A stretch of 29,000 bases of DNA from Nematostella vectensis. Lineage: Eukaryota > Cnidaria > Anthozoa > Actiniaria > Edwardsiidae. This document shows, piece by piece, positions 1 through 10,682 of this stretch. The position numbers and the translations under genes were made by a program. Below the pieces are notes generated by a model that saw nothing but the letters and a program-made list of their open reading frames with translations, made no database searches and was not told where the DNA came from. Where the stretch lies: positions 10,536,188 to 10,565,187 of the forward strand of contig NC_064048.1 of the NCBI RefSeq assembly GCF_932526225.1, written 5' to 3'. Within the stretch, counting starts at the first letter, position 1. Each line of letters starts with the position of its first letter.

Positions 1-394
1 TACACCTAGACTATAGAAATTGAAGCAAAAGTTTTCAATTATGAAATGTCTTCTGCGCGCGCGCTGCGCTGGCGTGCACGGGAATGACGTCACGAGCGGG
101 ATGTTGTGTTTTATTTTGTCATTACTTTTTGTTTCGCGTTTTAGGAAAAATTTAAAAAATATATATTGATGAAAATTCTATAAAAGAAATCAAACATTCT
201 TTTTGTGCCTTCATAGCATTTTGCAAACCTTGGTGTTTGATTGAGGAGTTATTGAGCAAGACGAGAAGTTTTGACTGCACAAAAATGTTCATAGGACAGA
301 TATCACTTTGGCTGGAGGTTATCGCCTGATATTTGTCCTGTAAAAATGTGCACGTTACCCGTACTGACCAATAAGCGCGCATATCGATCAATCT
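1..394. other. No feature recognised
   Basis: AT-rich DNA with short GC patches (GCGCGCGCGC near 56). No exon or repeat could be supported. Confidence 0.4.
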
Positions 395-640
395 TTTTTA
401 AAAAACTGTCGGTTTTCTAGCTTGCTCGGTCATTTCCCTATTAGGCATTATATACCATATATGTCGGCTTCAATCATTTTTTGCTTTTTTATCGCCTTAG
501 AGCTTGGTAAGTCGAGAATTTCCAAGTAAACTTGCAGGAATTCGTGTTTACTGCGATTTTGCTGGCAGCCATCTCGGAAATGGAGCCTAGTCCCTAACGT
601 TTCAGAATAATACAGGTCTCCCGCGCGCTCGCCCAAGGTT
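395..640 (-). repeat. Dispersed repeat (copy 1)
   Basis: The complement contains CTAGTCCC/GGGACTAG, GCTGGCAGCC/GGCTGCCAGC, CGATAAAAAAGC, ATATGGTATATAATGCCTAA and GGAAATGACCGAGC. It matches 18490-18740 over about 240 bp. Confidence 0.65.
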
Positions 641-694
641 CTTTTAGATCATTTAGAAAACGACAGCAGTTGATTGATAAATGGGAAAACTGGG

Positions 695-770
695 ATAACA
701 AAGAATAATACCCAATGAAATATTAGGAAGAGAATTACACTAATGATCAATAGCCTTAAGTGTTGAGCAG
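695..770 (+). mobile_element. GTTCTTAT-family transposon fragment
   Basis: ATTAGGAAGAGAATTACACT and AATGATCAATAGCC match 19404-19445 of the long copy. Confidence 0.5.
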
Positions 771-899
771 TGTTATCATGACGGAACCTACAATGTTGCA
801 TTCTGGGTGGTTGTAGCCTCGTGGGCTGTGTGTTATGATCCGCCATGTTGTACGTTGATTATTGAAGAAAATAAAAGGAGAGTGCACTCATAACGACAT

Positions 900-1257
900 G
901 AGTTTAGGACTCAAAAAGGAAAACAAATTCTGCTATCTAAGCCTCGGCATGTTCATAGCATGCTCTTAAAATTATAAGCCTGACATTTCACCAAATTTCA
1001 AGAACATGCTAAGAACATGTCGAGGCTGAGATAGCAGCAAAATGTCGGGTTTTTTGTGTGATGTGTTCTAAAAGGCAGGATCGAATTGTGTTCATAATAC
1101 ACCCTTAAATATTATTGCTACTGATCATTTGTGTAATTCTTATCCTAATAATCCATTGAGTATTATATTCTCATATACACTAAAATTTAAGAGCATCGTT
1201 AAGAACATCTTTGCTCCAGCTTCAACTAAACGTTAGACGTTCTTATAAAAAAGAGCG
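900..1257 (-). mobile_element. GTTCTTAT-family transposon copy with internal palindrome
   Basis: The right end reads GACGTTCTTATAAAAAAGAGCG with TA following at 1258-1259. The left limit is uncertain. Inverted arms at 930-962 and 1005-1037 (CTGCTATCTAAGCCTCGGCA against its complement) form a 33-bp stem. The interior matches the copy at 15715 and, inverted, the copy at 19274. Confidence 0.55.
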
Positions 1258-1259
1258 TA

Positions 1260-2059
1260 TGGCTTGCAGCACGCCGAATAACCTACAGATGTCCCTATGT
1301 ATAAATCTTACCCAGATTTATAAATTTTTCTTTCTAACAAGCTGTGATCATCTCCGCTCTATGGTAGCACACCATAAAGATAGCGCCGTATGCACGAAAG
1401 TGTTAGTTTTATCCAACCTCGTCCTCAGGGTCTTCTGGGTAATTTTCAATATAGCGTCTGGCTGACGAAGACACCCTGGCGAAGGCTAAGGGGGGGGGGG
1501 GGGGGGAGAGGACACTCCTTCCCGACATGCATTGCTAATGATCACAGGTAGCCCAAGGTCTTTACTTGTCCCTAATGATATTTACGGTAAACATAGGGCG
1601 AAAAACAAAATTAGTGAAAAAAAAAACTTGTTGAAAAGACGTGTGTAGTCTAGTGTTGTGTTCATGTTTACCTTTTGCGTGTTCTCTGAAAGCGCTTTTT
1701 CAAGATTCAACCAAACTTACAGACAATGATCACCAGCATGCAAAGAATCGTCACGCCCTATTTTGGGTGTGGTCGAATCAATTATGACATCATAATTGTC
1801 GATTCATTGATTAAAAGCAATCCATGAATGTAATAGGGTTTCTCAAACGATTTTTCCACTCCTTAGATGTTTGGAAGTTTGCGTTGGAAGAGGCGACAGT
1901 GTCAGCGGAGCGTGGTTACATAGATTGCGCGGGCAGGCAGGCAGGCGGGCGGGCGAGGCAGAACCACAGGGCTCCCGCGCGACGACAAAAAAACTCAGTC
2001 GCATAGTTATATACCATTTTTCTATAACTATGGGGCTGCGCGCGCTGGCTCCGCTAAAA
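1260..2059. other. Non-coding, simple sequence
   Basis: Contains the G run at 1490 and a GC-rich patch with GGCAGGCAGGCGGGCGGGCG near 1931-1952. ATAGTTATA and TATAACTAT (2003-2031) form a small inverted repeat. No gene is supported. Confidence 0.4.
1490..1506 (+). repeat. Poly-G run (17)
   Basis: Uninterrupted G run in AT-rich DNA. Confidence 0.9.
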
Positions 2060-2150
2060 ACGCGAAAAAAAAGATTGAAGCGGACTCCCAAATATGGTAT
2101 ATGTTGCCTAATAAGGAAATGACCCAGCTAGAAAAACGACAGTTTTTAGA
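2060..2150 (+). repeat. Dispersed repeat (copy 2, partial)
   Basis: GAAGCGGACTCCCAAATATG, GTATATGTTGCCTAATAAGG and GAAAAACGACAGTTTTTAGA match the repeat at 18650-18740. Confidence 0.65.
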
Positions 2151-2951
2151 ACGATTGACTGATATGGTAACTTATGTGTGTGAAAAAACGGTTGCCATGG
2201 TAACATAGAGCGTCTCCTTGACATGTCAATGGTACCAAAAGTCTGTAGATAGATTCTAGGAAAATTCACCAAGTTTTAGCCTCTTAGCTGCTATGGTTAA
2301 GAAGTTATAGCAATTTTCCCGGAGGGGGATTAAAGAGCCCCCCCCCCCCCCCCTTTCTAGTCTGAATAGGGTAAAATGAGAGAATAAATCGAAGTATGTA
2401 TAGTTGATCCTTATAAGACAACACTCGTTGTCTAGGGGTTTAACAGGGTAGTGTGTGCGACGTATATCTGGATATCTTGTATCCGTTGCTTGTTTGAAAA
2501 GCTTTATAATAGCCAAGAAATACATTGATGCCATTGCTTTTATGTTGATATCATTTTTATACTTTTAAAAGTCACGTATATTTTTTTGGCAAATTGACCG
2601 GTTATAGTGCTTTTCTTCTACACGATGAACAATACGTTTCTGGTTTCTTCGAAGGCACCGCTTTAGCCGAGAAAGTGGCAGAAAAAAACCCGAACATTCT
2701 TAAAAGTAAGATCGCTAAATTGTATGTTTGCCTACGGGATCTAGAACGCAGAACCATTGCTTCATAATCAGTCGTTAACTTAACCGCGTTGTAACAAGTC
2801 TTGCAATGCTTTTTAAGTGACAACGATTAGCGTCGACAATGCACAATATTAAATAAAACTAGAGGTTACAATAAGCTCACAAAAATGGCCGGAAAAACAG
2901 TGGCTCTAGAATGTACTCGTTTTTATAACAACGCGCTAAAATTTCTTTAAA
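2151..2951. other. No feature recognised apart from a poly-C run
   Basis: Short frames only. No homology or splice-supported exon is seen. Confidence 0.4.
2338..2353 (+). repeat. Poly-C run (16)
   Basis: Uninterrupted C run in non-coding DNA. Confidence 0.9.
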
Positions 2952-2960
2952 AAAATTTCT

Positions 2961-3117
2961 AGCCTGCGTAGCAAGCGTTTCTGTGGAGTTTCAGCAGGAA
3001 TAGAGACCGAGCGAGGAATATGGCCGCGCGAAAAAGGGGAGGAATATAGCCGCGCGGCTAATTCCTCGCTCGCTTTCTATTCCTGAAACTCCACAGAAAC
3101 GCTTGCTACGCAGGCTC
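2961..3117. mobile_element. 157-bp foldback MITE with 9-bp target duplications
   Basis: The arms are long near-perfect inverted repeats (AGCCTGCGTAGCAAGCGTTT at the left end, its complement at the right end). The centre is GC-rich (CCGCGCG). AAAATTTCT is present immediately outside both ends (2952-2960 and 3118-3126). A 9-bp target duplication is typical of the Mutator-like (MULE) superfamily, so this is a likely non-autonomous MULE. It has no coding capacity. Confidence 0.82.
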
Positions 3118-3126
3118 AAAATTTCT

Positions 3127-4683
3127 GGACATGAAATCGTCCAGTCCTAGAGGAAAAAGAGAGGAATGGATTGGATTCATATACTTTACGGAATTACACG
3201 GTTTCGATTAGCTCGTAAAAGCGCGATGTTTTATTTATTTTTATTTTTTTATTTAGTAGTAGGGTGTTTAGTCTACGTTAGCTGACATCTCAAACATGAC
3301 ACCGCTGTGTCTAAAGATGCATAATATTCCTAGAGTAGAGGAAAGCAGCGTTTTCCGTAATGGGAAAGTATATTTGAAAAAAAGGGGAAGTACTGTTTGC
3401 ACCTAGAGCGTTGTGTTTTACTCTATTTGAACAAGAAAGGAAAAGCGGCGCGCGAATCCAAATGAGATAGAAATGTTGCGTTTTGTTGGATAAGGATCGG
3501 CCTAATTGGTTGATATTATTTGATCCGCTAATTCTTTACTTGTAGTTTAGAAAGGTTTAGGGACAGATTATACTCTCAGCGTAATGTTTAACATTAGATT
3601 TCTGCTGAAAACCCCTAGAAGTGCGCACATGACAAATTAATAAATATATCTGAAGCCAAATCACAAATTCTAAACATAGCTGATTTTATGTGATGAGCGA
3701 TAAAAAAAACAATACGCCATGCAACATAAAGTTTTGCTGTGATAGTAGGAATTACAAACCAGAGGAATACAAACCAGAGAATCGGAAAAACAAGAATCAT
3801 ATACGAATGTTCGAATAATCACAAATATAAATTACAATAGAAATAAACAGGTCAAATAATTGCATTTCATGGTCTTATTCGGGTGAGCCGTGAATGTGGG
3901 ATGGTAGATGATTGATTGCGTGTTGGAACCCTACCTGGGTAGTCAGTAAAAAGCTGTCTTAGCGCACGTCCTGTAGGGCTATATTCCGTGAACTAGTGGG
4001 CTTGTGGTGACGCAGTCGACACGGAGAATAGAGATCTCAACTTCGCGTGATCGACTTGTTATCAGATGTGTACGCTACTATGGGCTGGGCCATAACGTTA
4101 TTGCGGTGAGAGAACGAATAAATGTGTCTACCATCTTATCATTAGAAGGCGCCATGTTTTCTCATTTAGCTTTTGTCTTAATAAAGAGTTCCGCTCAAAG
4201 TACATTGTAAGCGTATTATTTAATAGAATAACCATTTCAACTAAGGAGGTTTTTTTACACTAAAATGTATTATTTCTTAAAACATAGTGTTAGTTCCCTA
4301 ACTGGTTTTCTGATAACAACTTTTGTCGTACCCTTCGCCAAAGTTACACAAGTTTTCTGAATGAGTTGTAATGCGTAGTAATTTTGATTTTACCATAAGC
4401 TAATTTAGATTGTGCGATAGTCTCACATACCGTGATTTGCAAGCGGTGCCTTGTACAGCTATCTTTTCTCGCACATTTACGACAACCTTTATCAATCACA
4501 ACAAGCAAGCCGTGCTATGCCCATCAAAAAACGCTTCCGTAATCACATCACATTTTAACTAGACGCATCAACGCTTTCTCCTGCTTATAGCAACTCTGCT
4601 GCTCGTAGTCAAAGAACAGCGCTGTATACTGTATCATACTAAACTAGGACCATAAAGAAAATGAGTGCACTAAGTCAGCAGGA
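3127..4683. other. No gene recognised
   Basis: AT-rich, with stops in all frames at short intervals and no clear repeat. Confidence 0.4.
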
Positions 4684-5166
4684 ATGCGACAGTTTGGTTA
4701 TTACAGGACGCTGCCAATAATAGATTATCGAATGGATCTGGGATTCAAATTAGGCGATTTATTAAGACATCAAAATTCCCGTAAAGCTGCTAATAAAGCT
4801 TTGTTTGTGTTTTTCATAGACAACCTGCTACGGGAAATTCTACTTGTAGTCTGTGTTTACCTAAAAGCGGTAAGTTTGCGTGGGCCGGCTACCAAAAGGA
4901 AAGCGCGGTTAATATCAGTGGTTTTCATCCGAGTTGCGAATCTTATGACTCAGATAGCAAATGGGGGACTCCATGTGCCCTACATATTTTTCGTTATGGC
5001 ATGCATAGCATTAGGTGTTTTTGGCAGGCTAAAGGATTTTCTGGTGGTTGTCTATCGTTACTCTGAAACAGCTTTTTATGACAATACAGACCGACTATTT
5101 TTCTTCTTCTCTTTTTGCACCTTTACTAATTCAGGACTATCTCATATAAATAAAAATATAATATAA
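4684..5166 (+). CDS. Unrecognised 160-codon open frame, doubtful
   Basis: This is the longest open frame in the window not made by a repeat. It contains two hydrophobic stretches (around ALFVFFIDNL...LLVVCVYL and VPYIFFVMACIALGVF) and several basic patches. I do not recognise a family. It could be an exon or relic of a membrane protein. Equally, it could be chance: the DNA is AT-rich, the start has no special context, and no flanking exon with matching phase was found. Confidence 0.2.
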   Translation: MRQFGYYRTLPIIDYRMDLGFKLGDLLRHQNSRKAANKALFVFFIDNLLREILLVVCVYLKAVSLRGPATKRKARLISVVFIRVANLMTQIANGGLHVPYIFFVMACIALGVFGRLKDFLVVVYRYSETAFYDNTDRLFFFFSFCTFTNSGLSHINKNII

Positions 5167-5520
5167 ATAAAAAATAAATATAAAAGAATATAAATGATAG
5201 GTCCCGATTACACATAATCTACCAATATAATCAGACTTCACACCATTTGAATAGAACCATTGCGTGCTCTGTACTATTGTGTATTAAGGAGATCATTGTT
5301 ATCACACACTCACTAAGTCGTCTTCACACTACACACTTATCGCTTCTGCTGTAATCCCGCCCTGCGGGGAATCCAGTCGAGGGAAGGTCGTCAGTGACTT
5401 TTGAACTTATGGCAGGTTTAGCATCCACTATTAGGGCCTCGCAACCTCTACTGAAACGGGCATGGATATCAACAGAGTATCTTTCTGTTTCTAGGACCTG
5501 AAATTGACTTGACTTGAATA

Positions 5521-6069
5521 ACAGAAGTTGGCCCTCGAGTACCACCATGGATACTCTTAATACGTATTAGGATTTGAAATCTAAAGCGCTTAAAAACTGA
5601 GTAAAATGTGCTAAAAAAGTACTTGTATTTTGTTTATTTATTTTTACTTTTTAAAATTTCAAGATGACTTTTGCACATTCACATTGCATTGTTTGAGTTC
5701 GAGGGGCCTTGCTAGTCTCAAATCGTATGAAGAAATCGAAAGAAAATAAAGGATTTTATCTAGGTATGAAAGTGCTAAGACATCGCCCTAACAGAAGTTG
5801 GCCCTCAGTCCCACCATGGGTATTCTTAATACGTTAAGGATTTGAAATCTAAAGCGCTTAAAAACTGAGTAAAATGTGCTATAAAATTGCTTGTATTTTT
5901 GTTTATTTATTTCTACTTTTTAAAATTCCAAGATGACTTATGAACACCAGTCACATTGCATTGTTTGAGTTCGAGGGGCCTTGCTAGTCTCAAATCGTTC
6001 ATCGTATAAAGAAGTCGAAAGAAAATACAGGATTTCATCTAGGTATGAAAGTGCTAAGACATCGCCCTT
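5521..6069 (+). repeat. 270-bp tandem duplication
   Basis: ACAGAAGTTGGCCCTC starts at 5521 and again at 5791. Both copies run through GGATTTGAAATCTAAAGCGC, ATTGCATTGTTTGAGTTCGA and GAAAGTGCTAAGACATCGCC. They differ by scattered substitutions and small indels. No coding signal is seen. Confidence 0.9.
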
Positions 6070-6184
6070 TTGGTACTCTATTTGGTCTCTCTATTTAAAC
6101 TCCCTTTTGGTCTCTCTACAGGCACGTACCCAGGATTTTTCATGGGGGGTGTGCGAAATCCTATAAAGTGGACCTACTTTTTCC

Positions 6185-6199
6185 GGGGGGGGGGGGGGG
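6185..6199 (+). repeat. Poly-G run (15)
   Basis: Uninterrupted G run followed by GAGGGGAGGAG, just after the 270-bp tandem duplication. Confidence 0.9.
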
Positions 6200-6507
6200 A
6201 GGGGAGGAGTTCTCTGATAAAGATCTGACCATCCCCGAAAGAACAAAAAGGGATTTTTCCATGCCTTTGCAGTATCTTAATGAGACGTTAATTGTCGGAT
6301 TTGGCTACATACCAGAGTGATCTAGCTTATGCTTTATAGTTTTGCCTACAAATAGCACGTCCATTGGGAACCGAAAGTGGACCTTCGGCCGTTGTGGGGG
6401 GAGGGGGATGCTCAAGCTCGAGCTAGCTGGCCACTAATAGAGAGACGTTCGAGGCTCTGGAACCAGAGTACCCTTCGGGCACCCTGTGGGTGTTTGTGGC
6501 TTGGATA

Positions 6508-6609
6508 GACATGACGGAAAAACATGACGTGACGCTTTAAATAAGTCCATTTCACATCGAATTAAGATATATCTGGAATTGCGCGTTTTCCATGTTTTTC
6601 CGTCATGTC
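6508..6609. mobile_element. 102-bp MITE with 19-bp TIRs and 9-bp target duplications
   Basis: The terminal inverted repeats are perfect (GACATGACGGAAAAACATG at 6508-6526, its complement at 6591-6609). The flanks GCTTGGATA (6499-6507 and 6610-6618) are identical. The interior is AT-rich and non-coding. The 9-bp duplication suggests a MULE-type element, different from the one at 2961. Confidence 0.87.
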
Positions 6610-6618
6610 GCTTGGATA

Positions 6619-7744
6619 TTGTTTCTGATTATGGCAAAACACTCCAGGTGTTGTGCTTATTGTAATTTATAACACAGTAAGCCGTCTTATTTCTCAGTAC
6701 ATAGACTTGCTGAAAGTACCAATTTTCGGCTAATTCAAGCAATAAATAAGTGAAAGACTTTTGACAGCTAAAAGCTTTACTCGCTATTGTTGAGTTAGAA
6801 CCGAACCATGAACCCCAAAATACTGATGCTTACCAATAATATTTGGTGTTTTTCTAACAGTGTGCTTACAGAACAAAGAAGTCTGTATCAAGATGCGCTA
6901 ATGCTTGTTTTTTTTTTTTACAGGATCATGTGCTGGCCGCAAGCGTAGATAAAAACAGTTGTTATCTAAAAGAGCAGAAAGCATATTCTGTATGCAAAAT
7001 GCTTTTTTTTACCTTTCTTTAGCCCTTGTTCGTAGTGACAGACATCTGTTTGTCGCTTTTGCCGATTAGAATATCGAAAAATTCTGCGCATTTCTGCTCG
7101 CCCCTTTGCTAGCCTCAAGAGAGCCATCTGGTAAGGTTTAAGGGTGTAATGGCCTTGAGTCCTACTCGAACTAAGCTCACTTGTTAGAGTAATCAGTATA
7201 CAGCTACTTACGGCTTTCACGGCCTAATGATGATTATAATGACCACGCAAACTGCTTTAAAACCAACGAGAGAAAGCCATAAACGAAGAAAAGAGGGTCT
7301 TTCGTAGACTCATATGTTGCAGGCGTCATAGCGCTATTATTTCATTTCTAGTATTCTAGCCGCGGGTCTAATAAAGGGCGGCAGTAAAGCGAAAATCGTG
7401 TGTGGGTATGATTTACTTGCTACATAAATATGGAATAAGGCAGGCTAAAATGCAGATGGAAATGCTATAAATGGAAATACGCGGACTGTACAAGGCGTAG
7501 TTAGCAGTTCCCCCGAGCTCATGGTTTATACGCCTTGACAGTACCTTAGGTTATAAGGGCCCTAGCAGGGGAGGGGGGGGGGGGGGGGCGGGGGGTGGAG
7601 TCTGCTACTGATTTGTATAACATACATATTACATGGTTTTGATATCATTGTTATTCTTAACCGATGGAATTGATTAACACAAATCACATTGAGTTGCTTC
7701 ATCGTCGACAAATTACAGAATTAGGAGATGGTTTTAGTGTTTGT
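6619..7744. other. No gene recognised
   Basis: Only short frames. Contains the G run at 7573. Confidence 0.4.
7573..7588 (+). repeat. Poly-G run (16)
   Basis: Uninterrupted G run, continued by CGGGGGGTGGAG. Confidence 0.9.
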
Positions 7745-7885
7745 AGGGCATGCATAGGGAGGCGAGGCATGACGAGGAAGGAAGACGGGATGGAAGGCAT
7801 GGGGAAAAGGGCAGGGAGATAGGGAAATAGCCTGGCGGGGAGGGAGGGGGAGTATGTGGGAAGGTATAGAGGAGGAGGAATGGCA
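7745..7885 (+). other. Purine-rich tract
   Basis: About 140 bases of mostly A and G with many GGGA/GGAGG groups, interrupted by few pyrimidines. It can form triplex or G-rich structures. No gene is seen. Confidence 0.6.
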
Positions 7886-9102
7886 CAAAGGACATACAGA
7901 CATCAAGTCATCAAGGCTGAAGCGAGAACCATATCGAGGCATACATTTGAAAATCTTAAAAAAAGCGCTCATACCAAATACTACTTATCGGATTAAGTGA
8001 TCGAGAAAACCCACAAAATTCCACTTTAGTTTACCAAACAGAAAAAAAAACATAAATGATGTATACATACGTGTTTGCCCCTTTCTCCGTGAATATAGCT
8101 TGTTGCTTTTAAAATCAACTGTCAACGCTATAGTTTGGTGTGGGATAGATATGTACGTAATAGATGAGTTATTCAACAAAACACAGTACATGTGTCTCGC
8201 GCGATTCCTAGTAGTCAGAGTCAAAATGGCTTTATGATCATATGCAATGAGTATTGCACGCCCCAATATCCTAATGTGCAATTAATCGTTAGTTCAAACG
8301 TATTAATATTGGTACGTTGACGTGCAGTGTAATGGGCCACACAGTCTAAAAGTGTTCTAATAAAACAACCGCTGCTAGGTTTCATCTAAAGCATGCATAG
8401 TCAATACACTCCTGCCTGATGTTTTTACCTTCATTTGGGGGTACGCATTCTCGTGGAAGACCTCATACTAGGTTATGATGTGCGATTTAGATGCTAATAT
8501 ATTTTGCCGAATAGAATATATCATAAACACTCCTGGTCGCTTTGGGATCTGATCTTTTGTGCATTTATAATAAGCATTTTGTCTAGTTAGTATGTATATA
8601 ACGACATAAATACGAGCAAACGTATTTTATGCTTTATCCAGCATCTTAGAAGTAAAGACTGATGGCTACTCCCTAACCAAAATGTATTTTTTCTTTGTTT
8701 TGTCGATTGTCATTAGACAATACACTAGTCTCTCTATAAAAAAGACTTTTCATATTCTATATATATGGAGAAATTCGACGAAATTAATTATATATAACAC
8801 AGTAAAAACACCCATAAAAAATAAAGAAAGAAATTAACCATTAAAATGTATTACTTCTACTTATTCTGTAATTTTATGTTTCGAACCTCCACGTATTGCA
8901 TGCTAAGGTTTCTTCGAGGGGCACAGCAAACTAAGGTCGTATATTTAACGCGATAGATTATGTATTTTTGGTAGATTATACTAATCTAAGTCATTTGTAA
9001 TGCGAGTACCTCTGTAAGTGTTTTATGTCACGACATATCTTGTTAACCTGGATATCGTGTTTGTTTAATAGTACCCTTGTTCAATAGCTGTTATGGGTTT
9101 TA
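7886..9102. other. No gene recognised
   Basis: AT-rich intergenic-looking sequence. The short frames at 7985-8281 show no family features. Confidence 0.4.
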
Positions 9103-9459
9103 CTCTTTTTTTATAAGAACGTCCAATTTTCAATTGAGGCTGGGCCGTTCTTATTTTGAGACATTTTAAGGCTGAATATGTTCAAACGATTTTCTAAATA
9201 CACAGGTTCTTATAAAAAAGGTTCTTATATTCTTATAGAAAATAAGGTTCTTATAAAAAGGTTCTTATAAAAAAGGTTCTTATAAAAAGGTTCTTATTAA
9301 AAAGATATAAAAGGTTCTTATAAAAATATTCTTAAAAAAAGTTCTTATAAAAAAGTTCTTATAATTTTATAGAAAAGATTCTTATAAAAACGTTCTTATT
9401 AAAAAAGGTTATTATAAAAAAGACATTTATGAAAAAAGGTTATTATAAAAAAAAGAGTG
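9103..9459. mobile_element. GTTCTTAT-family DNA transposon with internal repeat expansion
   Basis: The ends are CTCTTTTTTTATAAGAACGT (left) and, inverted, a matching AT-rich end finishing AAAAGAGTG; TA flanks both (9101-9102 and 9460-9461). About 200 bp of the interior is a run of GTTCTTATAAAAA-type units of 13-17 bp. Terminal inversion plus TA duplication suggests a Tc1/mariner-like non-autonomous element. No transposase frame is present. Confidence 0.65.
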
Positions 9460-9827
9460 TACTCATCGATATCGTATTGTCGGCCCGAAGTGCCAACGAA
9501 AGATGCACGAAATGCAGAGCGAGCCTATGGTAGGCGAGTAAATCGAACTCGGGGTATCTTCGGTATCACCGAATGGCAGACGAAGCAACGGCTCTGGTGC
9601 TTTTATTGTTCATGGAACACAAAGGGAATTAAAAGTATTAAAAGTAAATTAACACTATAACCTAGCCATAGGAAACATTCAAAATGATCATTTTACTTGA
9701 TAAATTCTGCCTGAATGATAAGTAGCACCCTAGGTTCTTCCTAATAAGATACTTGTTCATAAAAGATTTTTTTCTCTCGAAACTCTTACTCGTTCGTCAG
9801 GGTCTAACCAAGAGATATGGAATAAAA

Positions 9828-9887
9828 CTGTATAGCGTGTCATAAGACCCCATAAGCTGTATAGCGTGTCATAATATCCCATAAGCA
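9828..9887. repeat. 29-bp direct repeat
   Basis: CTGTATAGCGTGTCATAA followed by CCCATAAG occurs twice in tandem. Confidence 0.85.
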
Positions 9888-9937
9888 GTGCGTATTATAT
9901 TAGTACAGAAAAATATATCTTGGCATCACGAGTAATT

Positions 9938-10012
9938 TATGAGGAAGAAAACGTTGTCATTTTGAGGGTCTGGTACCGAGGAACCTTAGTTTCTTTCTAG
10001 AGGCTTATAGTA
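9938..10012 (+). repeat. Dispersed repeat shared with 19688-19782
   Basis: GTCATTTTGAGGGTCTGGTA and CCGAGGAACCTTAGTTTCTT match the complement of 19688-19782. Confidence 0.6.
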
Positions 10013-10682
10013 CTTACAGTTTTATAGAGGTGTAATTTATTTTTGCTTAAAAAATAGAAATGTACATTTAACATGTACATTTTAAAATGATATTGGCCTT
10101 ATTACCTTGCAGCCTGATTAAGAGATACGTGTGTTCCATTCATCCATACACGGGACACCCTTTCCTGGTACTTACAGAGCGCACAGAGATAGTGGATTAT
10201 GACAATAACCCCCAAAAAGTAACGATAAATACGTAAATATATATCTGAAAAAATATTGCAAAACGTTCGACTGGCAGAAACTTGGCAGCTTTTGCTAAGA
10301 CGCCACGCCCAGATCCTTGAACTTCCAGTTTTTTTGGCATGTCAAGTATTTAAGCAGATATCCATATAGTAAGGTGAGAAAGTAAAGGTAATTTTTTTAT
10401 AGACTTTTCCTAACAATCATACTTCATAGATTGACTATTAAGCATTTCTATAGTTTCACGTAAATCCGTACAAAGATTCCTTTGATTTCATGGAAATTAA
10501 AAAATCCAAGATGGCCGCCAAGATAAATTTGTTGAACAGTTTACATTGAAAATCGTAATAAAGGGCAAAGTAGCTTTGTTGTTCGGTCTAAAACCAAATT
10601 TTAGCCTAATTGCGGGAAAATTCCAGCTTACCGAGGTGCACAATTTGGCTCATATTATGTGTATACAAGACAGAAAATGGCT

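Larger units (their letters stand above)
9460..10682. other. Mostly featureless; small repeats only
   Basis: Apart from the 29-bp direct repeat and the dispersed repeat at 9938 nothing is recognised. GATGGCCGCCAAGAT near 10510 is a common type of low-complexity motif, not a proven element. Confidence 0.4.

Noticed and set aside
5324-5548. Minus-strand 74-codon frame
   Set aside because: It overlaps the start of the 270-bp duplication and has no family features or partner exons.
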